A stretch of 21,619 bases of DNA from an uncultured Clostridia bacterium (GTDB taxonomy: Bacteria; Bacillota; Clostridia; Oscillospirales; Ruminococcaceae), in the NCBI GenBank assembly GCA_937907305.1, contig CALERQ010000235.1, positions 1-21,619 on the forward strand, in the 5' to 3' direction. This document shows positions 1 to 6,277 of this stretch, one piece after another (the first letter of the stretch is position 1; every line of letters starts with the position of its first letter). Made by a program: the position numbers and the translations under genes. A model generated the notes under the pieces. The model was not told the DNA's origin and ran no database searches. It saw nothing but the letters and a program-made list of their open reading frames with translations.

Positions 1-20
1 GGGGGGGGGAAGGGGGAAAG

Positions 21-114
21 CCGGCCCGCAGGGCCGGCGGCCGCAGGCCGCCGTAGGGGGGCGCCGCAGGCGCCCCCAAAACCCGTCCGAAGGACGGGTT
101 GCCCTGCGGGCCGG
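21..114 (+). repeat. Cloverleaf GNA-triloop repeat, copy 1
   Basis: A perfect 14-bp outer inverted repeat (21-34 with 101-114, core GCCCGCAGGGC / GCCCTGCGGGC) encloses three hairpins. They are 36-42/46-52 with loop GCA, 57-65/69-77 with loop GCA, and 80-88/92-100 with loop GAA. Every loop is closed by a C-G pair, and only seven junction nucleotides are unpaired. The same architecture recurs at 1201-1279 and 16048-16132. This copy lies beyond the terminator of the nucleoside kinase. The stretch 1-20 in front of it is G-rich low-complexity DNA. Confidence 0.85.
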
Positions 115-164
115 TTGCCTGCGGGGGGCAGGGACCTGCCCAGGCCGGGGCCCGGATTTTGCGC

Positions 165-195
165 AAATAAAAAACAGGGCCGGGATGCGGCCCTG
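165..195 (-). terminator. Intrinsic terminator of the nucleoside kinase gene
   Basis: Read on the minus strand, the stem 188-195/175-182 (CAGGGCCG paired with CGGCCCTG, 5-nt loop) is followed directly by a T-rich run, which is the complement of the A-rich stretch 165-174. It lies about 20 nt after the kinase stop codon. Confidence 0.8.
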
Positions 196-216
196 CAAGG
201 GGGTGAGGGGTAAAAA

Positions 217-1152
217 TTATTTGTCGCCGATAAATTCCTGGATCAGGGAGCTTGGGGGGATCAGCTCGGTGCCGATGGGGAAGAAATGGCGGTAGCTTTG
301 CAGCAGGCGCTCCACCGTTTCACGGTTTTCCCCGGCGTCCTCTATCTGCTCCAGCAGGCCGGTGATGACGGCGCTGTATAGGAACGGCTCGTAATCGTGG
401 CTGGTATTGACGAAAACATCAGCGGTGCCGCTGCTGGGCTTCATATACAAAAGCTCACCGCGCAGCACATCCTTCCACATGCGCATGGTGCCCAGCGGCG
501 GGGTGCCGCGGTGCAGGTTATCCCGGATGATGCGGCGGGTCAGGCGGAGGTCGCGGGCATCCAGCAGGGTGCGGCCATCCTGGTCCACATAGCTGGTATT
601 GGGGTGGATGTAGATGCCGAAATTGCTGCTGGCCAGGCCCTGACGCAGCTGCGGCTGCAGGGCGTGGATGCCCTCAAAAATGAGGATGGTGTTTTCATCG
701 TATTCCATGGGGCGGGCGATGGGGGAGCGCTTGCCGGCGGTGAAATCAAAGATGGGGAATTCAGCGTGGCCCTCCCGCATCAGGGTATTGACGCTGGTGC
801 TGAAGCATTCCAGATCCAGGCCCTCGATGGATTCAAAATTCTTGGTGCCGTCCTCCCACAGGGGCATCACATCCCGGTCACGGTAAAAGTCATCCAGCGA
901 GATGCGTACCGCCCGCCGCCCCAGCGCCGAAAGATCGGAGACGAGGAGATTGGCGGTGGTGGTTTTGCCGGAGGAGGAGGGGCCGCACAGCAGTACAATG
1001 TGGCTGCCGCTGGCCGCTACTTTTTCGGTCATGCCGCGCAGCTGGTCATGGAAGCGGTCTTCTATCCGCTGGATGAAGACCTGCGGATTTTCGAAAACGG
1101 CGCGGGAAAGCTCATTGATCTCGCTGGTATCGCGGCGGTTGATATCGGTCAT
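217..1152 (-). CDS. Uridine kinase-family P-loop nucleoside kinase (short form)
   Basis: This 311-residue protein belongs to the uridine kinase/phosphoribulokinase P-loop family, which transfers the gamma phosphate of ATP or GTP to the 5'-OH of a nucleoside in the cytoplasmic pyrimidine salvage pathway. Visible motifs are Walker A GPSSSGKT (57-64), the substrate region SLDDFYRDRD (85-94), FDFTAGKR (135-142), FEGIHAL (159-165) and the Arg-rich lid DLRLTRRIIRD (201-211). The motif order matches the C-terminal half of the clostridial nucleoside kinases of about 550 residues. The N-terminal TGS/threonyl-tRNA-synthetase-like half of those proteins is absent, leaving only about 50 residues before the P-loop. 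The ATG start at 1152 is supported by AAAGGAG eight nucleotides upstream. It is monocistronic with its own terminator, and a structured repeat lies in its probable leader. The exact nucleoside substrate is inferred from family only. Confidence 0.85.
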   Translation of the reverse strand: MTDINRRDTSEINELSRAVFENPQVFIQRIEDRFHDQLRGMTEKVAASGSHIVLLCGPSSSGKTTTANLLVSDLSALGRRAVRISLDDFYRDRDVMPLWEDGTKNFESIEGLDLECFSTSVNTLMREGHAEFPIFDFTAGKRSPIARPMEYDENTILIFEGIHALQPQLRQGLASSNFGIYIHPNTSYVDQDGRTLLDARDLRLTRRIIRDNLHRGTPPLGTMRMWKDVLRGELLYMKPSSGTADVFVNTSHDYEPFLYSAVITGLLEQIEDAGENRETVERLLQSYRHFFPIGTELIPPSSLIQEFIGDK

Positions 1153-1200
1153 GGGGGTGGCTCCTTTCGGGGTGGGAGGATGGGCGCGGGGGGCAGGGGA

Positions 1201-1279
1201 GGGGCCCGCAGGGCCGGCGGCGCAGCCGCCGGGGACGGGCGGAGCCCGTCACACCGCGGAGCGGTGCCCTGCGGGCCCC
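1201..1279 (+). repeat. Cloverleaf GNA-triloop repeat, copy 2
   Basis: The outer 14-bp perfect stem (1201-1214 with 1266-1279) shares the GCCCGCAGGGC core with the other copies. Inner hairpins are 1215-1221/1225-1231 with loop GCA, 1234-1240/1244-1250 with loop GGA, and 1253-1257/1261-1265 with loop GGA. All loops are closed by C-G, and four junction nucleotides are unpaired. It sits between the nucleoside kinase start and that gene's likely -10 box, so it would be transcribed in the kinase leader. Confidence 0.85.
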
Positions 1280-1299
1280 ATAAGCAGGCTCTAAGCTAT

Positions 1300-1305
1300 A
1301 TTATA
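1300..1305 (-). promoter_or_regulatory. Candidate -10 box for the nucleoside kinase
   Basis: A perfect TATAAT on the minus strand lies about 150 nt upstream of the kinase ATG. No good -35 is present; CTGCAT at 17-nt spacing matches poorly. An overlapping alternative, TATAGT, is at 1305-1310. If used, the leader would contain repeat copy 2. Confidence 0.4.
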
Positions 1306-1341
1306 CTATACCGGCTGCAAAAATGCAGCACTCACTTTGTG

Positions 1342-2163
1342 CTATTTGTGGCGGCGCAGCAGGCCATAGAGGGAAAGCAGCAAAAAGACGGCCAGATCCA
1401 CCAGGACGACGCTGGCGCCGGTGGGGGTAGAAAGCAGAAAAGAAGCCAGTACCCCTACCCAGAAGCAGACCACCGAAAGCACCGCCGCCCCGATCGTCAC
1501 GCCGAGGAAGCTGCGGCTGATGCGCATGGCGGAAAGCGCTGGGAAAATGATAAGACTGGAGATGAGCAGGGTGCCCATCAGGCGCATGCCGATGACAATG
1601 GTAACGGCGGTAAGCAGAGCCAGCACCATATTGTAAAGATTGGCGCGGATACCGGTGGCGCGGGCAAAGGTCTCATCGAAGGTGACGGCAAAGATGCGGT
1701 GATACAGAAGCAGGAACAGCAGCAATACAGCCAGCGAAAGCAGGACGGCCAGCTTTACATCGGCGGCGGTCATGGTAAGGATGCTGCCGAAGAGGTAGTT
1801 CATCACATCCACATTGCTGCCGCTGCTGAGGGAGGTAGCTACCACGCCGATGGCTAGTGCCCCGCTGGAAACCAATGCAATGGCACTATCCCCAGCCAGG
1901 TGGCTGCCGCGGCTGAGACGCAGCAGGAAAAACGCGGCCAGGATTACAACCGGCAAGGCAACGGCTAATGGGGCAGCCCCCAGCGCCATCGCGACGGCCA
2001 TGGCGCCGAAGCCTACATGGGAAAGCCCATCGCCGATCATGGAATAGCGCTTGAGGACGAGGCTGACCCCCAAAAGCGCTGAGCAGAGCGCCACCAGTGT
2101 ACCGGCGATGAGCGCCCGCTGGATAAAGGGATAGGAAAACAGGCCGGAAAGGAGATCATGCAT
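1342..2163 (-). CDS. znuB: Metal ABC transporter permease (ZnuB/ABC-3 family)
   Basis: This is the integral membrane permease of an ABC-3 family importer for zinc or manganese. It is 273 residues and almost wholly hydrophobic, with about eight predicted membrane segments. The family-typical stretch YSMIGDGLSHVGFG (near residue 40) follows the first membrane segment, and a later conserved segment reads GTLLISSLIIFPALSA. I start it at the ATG at 2163 because GGGAGG lies eight nucleotides upstream; the in-frame GTG at 2172 would overlap that site. Its start overlaps the end of the ATPase gene by eight bases (ATGCATGA), indicating translational coupling. Zinc rather than manganese is inferred from the regulator in the same operon. 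It is the last gene of the operon, and no substrate-binding protein gene is adjacent. Confidence 0.9.
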   Translation of the reverse strand: MHDLLSGLFSYPFIQRALIAGTLVALCSALLGVSLVLKRYSMIGDGLSHVGFGAMAVAMALGAAPLAVALPVVILAAFFLLRLSRGSHLAGDSAIALVSSGALAIGVVATSLSSGSNVDVMNYLFGSILTMTAADVKLAVLLSLAVLLLFLLLYHRIFAVTFDETFARATGIRANLYNMVLALLTAVTIVIGMRLMGTLLISSLIIFPALSAMRISRSFLGVTIGAAVLSVVCFWVGVLASFLLSTPTGASVVLVDLAVFLLLSLYGLLRRHK

Positions 2164-2857
2164 GGCAGTCACCTCCCATCAGGCGGCGGTAGAGGGGACT
2201 TTGGCGGTACTCCTCCGCCGTGCCGTCAAAGTGTTCCGCCCCCAGGTGCAGAATGCGGCTGGCATGGCGCAGGGCCTCTGGGACATCGTGGGTGACCATG
2301 ATGACGGTGACGCCCTGCTCGTGGTTTAATTGATCCACCACCTCATACAGTTCATTGGTGACGGTGGGGTCCAGACCGGTAAAGGGTTCATCCATAAGCA
2401 GCAGGCGGCCGGCGGCGCACAGGGCCCGCGCCAGCAGCACCCGCTGCTGCTGCCCGCCGGAGAGCTCCCGGTAGCAGCGGTTTGCCAGGTCCTCCGCTCC
2501 CAGCAGGCGCAGCTTGCTAAGGGCCGTTTCACGGTCGGCGCGGGTGTAGAAGGGGGCATAGCCCTTGGCGGCCAGCAGGCCGCTGAGAACGACCTCCATG
2601 ACCGAGGCGGGGAAATCCCGCTGGATGGGGGTTTGCTGGGGCAGGTAGCCGACCTGTGAGGGCGGCAAATGGAAGTGAATATGCCCGCCGGTGGGGCGGA
2701 TCAGCCCCAGGATGCCTTTGAGCAGGGTGGATTTGCCCGCGCCGTTTTCGCCCACAATGGCAAGGTAATCCCCCTCCTGCACCGAAAGCTCCAGGTGGGA
2801 GAGGACGCATTTGCCCTCGTACCCCAGCGAAAGATCACAGCATTGTATGAGGGTCAT
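2156..2857 (-). CDS. znuC: Metal ABC transporter ATP-binding protein (ZnuC-like)
   Basis: This 233-residue cytoplasmic ATPase powers the ABC-3 metal importer. Visible motifs are Walker A GENGAGKST (36-44), the Q-loop region YLPQQ (71-75), signature LSGGQQQRV (132-140), Walker B LLLMDEP (152-158), D-loop GLD and the switch histidine in VTHD (H190). Length and motif order are normal for ZnuC/MntB-type ATPases. The ATG at 2857 has AAAGGAGG seven nucleotides upstream and overlaps the stop of the Zur-like gene as ATGA. The family also handles Mn and Fe, so the substrate is inferred from context. All catalytic residues appear intact. Confidence 0.92.
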   Translation of the reverse strand: MTLIQCCDLSLGYEGKCVLSHLELSVQEGDYLAIVGENGAGKSTLLKGILGLIRPTGGHIHFHLPPSQVGYLPQQTPIQRDFPASVMEVVLSGLLAAKGYAPFYTRADRETALSKLRLLGAEDLANRCYRELSGGQQQRVLLARALCAAGRLLLMDEPFTGLDPTVTNELYEVVDQLNHEQGVTVIMVTHDVPEALRHASRILHLGAEHFDGTAEEYRQSPLYRRLMGGDCHA

Positions 2858-3264
2858 GGGGTTTCCTCCTTTGCCAGGCAGACAGCGCAGACGCCATAGA
2901 GAATGGTGTTTTTATAATCCAGCAAAAAGCCGTGGTGCTCCCGGATGTGTTCGGAAAGGCTTTGCAGCTGGCTGCAATCCAGGTGGAACAGCCGCCCGCA
3001 GCGCTCGCAAACCATGTGGGGGTGCAGGTGGCAGTCGTGGTGATTGCCGACATATTGGTAGCAGGCGGCCGCGCCCTCCACAGGGGAGAAACGGCGCAGC
3101 TGCCCGGCGGCGGTCAGGCGTTCCAGGTGGCGGTAAACGGTGGCCTTGCTGACCTTTTGCTCCTGTAGAATGGTGCAGAGGGCCTCGGCGGTGACGGGGC
3201 CGGCAAGATCCTGCACGGTTTGCAGGATCAAAGCGCCCTGGCGGGTTTGATAGCTTTCTTTCAT
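2854..3264 (-). CDS. zur: Fur-family transcriptional regulator, Zur-like
   Basis: This 136-residue Fur-superfamily metalloregulator has an N-terminal winged helix (about residues 1-75, recognition region KVSKATVYRHLERL at 37-50), a His-rich metal site HHDCHLHPH (75-83), and two CxxC pairs (86-89 CERC, 126-129 CAVC) that form the structural zinc site. The family binds DNA as a metal-loaded dimer and represses uptake genes. I call it Zur because it leads an operon with znuC and znuB homologues. Fur or PerR is less likely from context but not excluded by sequence. The start is the ATG at 3264, with GGGAGGA seven nucleotides upstream. An upstream in-frame ATG at 3279 would place that ribosome-binding site inside the coding region. 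The operon has a strong promoter with an overlapping Fur-type palindrome, implying autoregulation. Confidence 0.9.
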   Translation of the reverse strand: MKESYQTRQGALILQTVQDLAGPVTAEALCTILQEQKVSKATVYRHLERLTAAGQLRRFSPVEGAAACYQYVGNHHDCHLHPHMVCERCGRLFHLDCSQLQSLSEHIREHHGFLLDYKNTILYGVCAVCLAKEETP

Positions 3265-3294
3265 GGGGGTTCCTCCCATCGGAGAACTGAAATT

Positions 3295-3309
3295 TGAAAC
3301 TCGTTCTCA
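3295..3309 (-). promoter_or_regulatory. Fur/Zur-type operator
   Basis: On the minus strand the 15-mer TGAGAACGAGTTTCA has the 7-1-7 layout of Fur-family boxes (TGA.A at both outer ends). It lies within a larger perfect 7-bp inverted repeat, AATTTGA (3291-3297) and TCAAATT (3307-3313). It covers roughly +1 to +19 of the zur promoter, the expected place for a repressor site. Confidence 0.7.
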
Positions 3310-3319
3310 AATTAGTGCT

Positions 3320-3348
3320 ATTGTAATGCAGGGGGAGGGATTTGTCAA
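3320..3348 (-). promoter_or_regulatory. Promoter of the zur-znuC-znuB operon
   Basis: The minus strand carries TTGACA (3343-3348), a 17-nt spacer and TACAAT (3320-3325). This is a near-consensus sigma-A promoter about 55 nt before the zur start. Confidence 0.85.
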
Positions 3349-3355
3349 GCGCTGA

Positions 3356-3384
3356 AAAAGAGGAGCCGGGCGGCTCCTCTTTTG
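3356..3384 (-). terminator. Intrinsic terminator of the 3399-4367 gene
   Basis: GAGGAGCC (3361-3368) pairs with GGCTCCTC (3373-3380) across a 4-nt loop. Flanking A and T runs extend the stem and supply a U tail on the minus strand. It lies 15-40 nt after the stop codon. The symmetry of the tails means it may also stop plus-strand transcription. Confidence 0.85.
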
Positions 3385-3398
3385 GAGAGGGATTCAGT

Positions 3399-4367
3399 TT
3401 AGAACAGGATCGGGAAGATCTCCGAAAGCGCCAGCCCCGCCACGAAGGAGAGTACATTGGCGGCGATGGCATAGACGGCGGCATTGTGGCGTACCGCCTC
3501 TTCCTTGTGATCGGTGCCGGGCAGCAGGAAGGCATAGACGCCCGCTTCGATGCCGGTGACAGCCAGCTCCAGCAGGATGTACCAGAAGATGATGGACCCG
3601 CGGCTGCTCTCCTGTGCGCCCCAGCCCAGCAGGGCGACATTCAGCAGACACTGGGTGATGAGGTTGACCAGACCGATAAAGAGCAGCTGGCTGCCCTTGC
3701 GATACTTCCAGCCCCAGGCCAGGGCCAGCTCGATGACAAGGGTGATGCATAGCCGCCCGATAAAGCCGATGACCTGCTGGCGGGTGCCGTCGGCCTTATC
3801 CAGTGTGACTTCACCCACGGCGGAGGTCTCTCCGGTTTCCTCCGAGGGGATGGGGTCGCCATTGGGATCGGTGAGAGTCAGCGCGGCGATCTCGGCGGGG
3901 GATTGACCGCCCAGATCCAGCGCGTAAAGACTATCGAAGGCATACCGCTGGGTAACGGTGCTGCAAAGAAAGGTGTCACTCTCCGGGAAATACAGCAGCA
4001 GCTTGAAGCGCTGCGGCGGGAAGTAGCCCCAGCCGGCTTCGTCATCGCCGTGGCACTGCTCGAACAGGTCATCTAAAAAGTAATAGCCGTCGGCGTCCTT
4101 GTATTCCACGAACTTTTGCCATGCGGGGTAGGCGGGGTCCTCCTTGCCTGCTTCCAGCACATAGGGCAGGTCATCGCCCGGCTGGTAGACACGGTGGGGA
4201 CCGTAGCAGTCTACCTCGGCCAGCATGGTGACATAGTAGTCCTCATCCGGCATGCCGGTAAAGGTAAAGCTGGCGCTGGGCTTGGGGCCGGTATCGGCAA
4301 AGGCCAGGCAGCACAGCAGCAGGACGGCGATGAGGAAGGCCAATAGGGAACGCAGGTGCTTCTTCAT
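3399..4367 (-). CDS. Exported multi-pass membrane protein, unknown function
   Basis: The function is not recognised. The 322-residue protein begins with a signal peptide or anchor (MKKHLRSLL, then a hydrophobic stretch ending FADTG near residue 25). An extracytoplasmic domain of about 170 residues follows, starting TGPKPSASFTF and rich in Asp, Tyr and Pro. Four or so membrane segments occupy the C-terminal 120 residues. I have a general impression that proteins opening with a similar TGPKPS stretch after the signal peptide occur in clostridia, but I cannot name a family. The ATG at 4367 is preceded by AAGGAGG at 8-nt spacing. An in-frame extension to 4496 is unlikely because it would bury that site and precede the signal peptide with hydrophilic sequence. 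It is monocistronic, with its own terminator at 3356-3384. I see no confident promoter. Confidence 0.75.
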   Translation of the reverse strand: MKKHLRSLLAFLIAVLLLCCLAFADTGPKPSASFTFTGMPDEDYYVTMLAEVDCYGPHRVYQPGDDLPYVLEAGKEDPAYPAWQKFVEYKDADGYYFLDDLFEQCHGDDEAGWGYFPPQRFKLLLYFPESDTFLCSTVTQRYAFDSLYALDLGGQSPAEIAALTLTDPNGDPIPSEETGETSAVGEVTLDKADGTRQQVIGFIGRLCITLVIELALAWGWKYRKGSQLLFIGLVNLITQCLLNVALLGWGAQESSRGSIIFWYILLELAVTGIEAGVYAFLLPGTDHKEEAVRHNAAVYAIAANVLSFVAGLALSEIFPILF

Positions 4368-4488
4368 GGGAAATCCTCCTTGGGTGTTATTTTCTTTTTG
4401 GGCAGGGCTTCTCCTGCAAGAGAAAGCCCCCTTATACTTATGATAACGAACGGCGGAGTCGGTTTGCAACACGGCCCTGTAAATAAAG

Positions 4489-4544
4489 TGCGGCATTTCT
4501 GTGAATTCCCTGCAAGGATTGCAGAAAAAGATAGAAATGCCGCA
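4489..4544 (-). terminator. Two-tier hairpin downstream of mltG, probable terminator
   Basis: A perfect 12-bp inverted repeat (4489-4500 with 4533-4544) encloses a second hairpin (4510-4515/4519-4524, loop GGA). Its 5' foot on the minus strand is nine nucleotides from the mltG stop, and its 3' side runs into CTTTATTT. The T run is modest, so it may stabilise RNA rather than terminate fully. Confidence 0.6.
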
Positions 4545-4552
4545 GATTATTT

Positions 4553-5641
4553 TTAACGAGTTATCAAGCCATCATAACCAAGGCTTGCGTTGACAGCCTT
4601 GGCTTTTTCAATATTCGCCAGATGCTCCTGATAAGTCCTGCCATAGTAGTGGGTACGATTGGCGTCGGTGACAAAGAAGTAATAGGGGGTATCATTGGGG
4701 TGCAGGGAGGCATCGAAGGCATCGATGCCCGCATTGGCAATGGCGCCGATGGGCAGACCGTTGCGGTCGTAGGTATCGTAGGCATCCAGCACCGCCTGCG
4801 GTACATTGTCATTGTAGTAGGGCTCCACATAGTCCCAGATGAAATTATTGGTGGTGCAGCTTTGCAGCATGGGGTACTCGCTGACATTGGAAAGGCGGTT
4901 GTGGAACACCGAGGAGACATTATACATCTCCTCTACGCTGGCGCTTTCCTTCTGTACGATGGAGGCGAAGATGACCCATTCTTCCAGGGTAAAGCCGCTA
5001 TCCTTCAGGGCCGCTTTATTTTCCTCGGTCAGCACCTTTTTCTCAAACTCCCGCAGCTGGGTGGTGACGATATCCCGGGCGGTGGCATCGGCGTAGAAGG
5101 AGTAGGTTTCCGGATAGAGGAAGCCCTCCAGCACGGTGAGCTTATTTTCATCGGTGCTGATATCCTTCATCCAGTCAAAGTCGTAATCGGTGGCATTGGC
5201 GGCGGCCAGGTATTCCTCCTCGGTGCACAGGCCGGCTTCGGCCGCGGCTTTGGCCATTTGGAAGGAATTCCAGCCCTCCGGCAGGGTGAGGGTCACCGTT
5301 TCCCGGTAGCTGACGGTGGAGCAGAGGGCATCGATGAGCTCCTGGTAGCTGCTGCCCTTTTCCAGTGTGAAATCGCCGTACTGGTAGTGGCCGTCCCCGC
5401 CGTGGGTGCGGCTGTATAGCTTAAAAAGGGTGGTATTGCCGATAAGCCCGGCGTCTTTCAGCTCCCGGGCCACGGCGGCGGTGCCGCTGCCCTGCGCAAT
5501 GGTGACTTGGACGGTTTCGCCGGTCTTTCTGCCGCCGTTGATTTCGCCCTTTACGGCAAAGATGCCGACGATGATAAGAAGGATGAGCAACAGCAGGATG
5601 ACAAATCCGGCCCGGCGCTTTTTGTATTTTTTATTGGCCAT
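4553..5641 (-). CDS. mltG: Endolytic murein transglycosylase MltG
   Basis: MltG cleaves nascent peptidoglycan glycan strands at the outer face of the membrane and releases them from the synthetic machinery. The 362-residue protein has a basic cytoplasmic tail (1-10), one membrane segment (about 12-30), a LysM-like region with TVQVTIAQGSG (about 43-110) and the YceG catalytic domain (about 115-350). Family motifs are LEGFLYPETY (171-180), FASIVQKES (225-233, with E232 the expected catalytic glutamate), FHNRL (246-250) and GLPIGAIANAG (295-305). The ATG at 5641 follows AGGAG at 10 nt. An in-frame TTG at 5671 lacks a ribosome-binding site. The gene has its own strong promoter and is divergent from a small membrane protein gene. 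Confidence 0.92.
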   Translation of the reverse strand: MANKKYKKRRAGFVILLLLILLIIVGIFAVKGEINGGRKTGETVQVTIAQGSGTAAVARELKDAGLIGNTTLFKLYSRTHGGDGHYQYGDFTLEKGSSYQELIDALCSTVSYRETVTLTLPEGWNSFQMAKAAAEAGLCTEEEYLAAANATDYDFDWMKDISTDENKLTVLEGFLYPETYSFYADATARDIVTTQLREFEKKVLTEENKAALKDSGFTLEEWVIFASIVQKESASVEEMYNVSSVFHNRLSNVSEYPMLQSCTTNNFIWDYVEPYYNDNVPQAVLDAYDTYDRNGLPIGAIANAGIDAFDASLHPNDTPYYFFVTDANRTHYYGRTYQEHLANIEKAKAVNASLGYDGLITR

Positions 5642-5694
5642 AGTATAAAAGCTCCTGTCTTTTTCAGTCAAATTCGTGGGGTTTCCGTCTGTTT

Positions 5695-5723
5695 ATTATA
5701 ACCGGGAATGGGGAAAAAATCAA
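5695..5723 (-). promoter_or_regulatory. Promoter of mltG
   Basis: The minus strand has TTGATT (5718-5723), a 17-nt spacer and a perfect TATAAT (5695-5700), about 54 nt upstream of the mltG ATG. Confidence 0.8.
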
Positions 5724-5764
5724 CCGGCGGTCCGGCGGCATAGAATGGCGGGAGGTGATGGCAG

Positions 5765-6109
5765 ATGCTGAAGTATGTTTTGTGGCTTTTGGTGGGGTAC
5801 CTGGCGGTGGTAGGGCTGGTGCGGGTGGTGGCGGTGCTGGTGGATCTTCTCTGCCCGCCGAAGGCTCCTCAGGGGTGCCGGCTGTACCTGACGGTAAATG
5901 AGGATGCCGACTACACCGAAAGCAGCCTGATGGGCTGTCACCGGCTGCTGCGCCGGGGAGAAACGGGCGGTCTGCCCTGTGTGGTGCTGCTGCCGGGGGA
6001 GCCGGAGGCGAGGGAAATCTGCCGGCGGTACTGCCGGGACTGGAATATTGATACTTTGGATTTGCCCCAGACGGAAAAATGGTGTATGATAAAGGAAAAA
6101 GACCGATAA
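5765..6109 (+). CDS. Small membrane-anchored protein, unknown function
   Basis: The function is not recognised. The 114-residue protein has a strongly hydrophobic N-terminus (residues 1-30, LKYVLWLLVGYLAVVGLVRV) that should anchor it in the membrane. A soluble tail of about 80 residues follows, with five further cysteines (C38, C58, C72, C86, C90 region) and many charged residues. GGAGGTGAT five nucleotides before the ATG is a good ribosome-binding site and supports a real gene. It diverges from mltG, with only 123 bases between the two starts. Its plus-strand promoter is not clear; TAGAAT near 5741 is a weak candidate. The C-terminal half resembles a small alpha/beta fold in its hydrophobic pattern only. 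Confidence 0.65.
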   Translation: MLKYVLWLLVGYLAVVGLVRVVAVLVDLLCPPKAPQGCRLYLTVNEDADYTESSLMGCHRLLRRGETGGLPCVVLLPGEPEAREICRRYCRDWNIDTLDLPQTEKWCMIKEKDR

Positions 6110-6157
6110 GCGCAGGGATGCTTTTTGGCGGGGAAAACCGGATGATGGCAAGAAGGC

Positions 6158-6211
6158 GGCCCGCAGGCAGGCTTATGCCCGGCGCAGACGGGCTGATGCC
6201 TGTCAAGGGCC
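6158..6211 (+). repeat. Possible decayed copy of the cloverleaf repeat
   Basis: The left arm GGCCCGCAGGC (6158-6168) can pair with 6198-6203 and 6207-6211, interrupted by a 3-nt bulge and one G-T pair. A single inner hairpin remains (6177-6181/6189-6193). The arm start matches the intact copies, but the three-hairpin core is lost. It lies in the 168-base gap between the small membrane protein and recD2, which also holds a weak 5-bp hairpin (6211-6215/6226-6230) followed by ATTTT. Confidence 0.35.
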
Positions 6212-6277
6212 GGCGACGCAGCCAGCGCCGATTTTAGCCGCCAAAAACGGATTTATGCATACCAAAAGGAAAGGACG

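Noticed and set aside
21..114. Rho-independent terminator
   Set aside because: There is no T run on either side, and the nucleoside kinase already has a conventional terminator at 165-195.
397..1857. Long open frame on the plus strand opposite the nucleoside kinase and znuB
   Set aside because: It spans two clear minus-strand genes and their intergenic repeat, and its translation is low-complexity Gly/Ala/His/Gln. It is a mirror of high-GC coding sequence.
5641..5670. TTGACT-17-TTATAC promoter immediately before the mltG ATG
   Set aside because: The -10 would abut the start codon and place transcription initiation inside the gene; a better promoter (TTGATT-17-TATAAT) lies upstream at 5695-5723.
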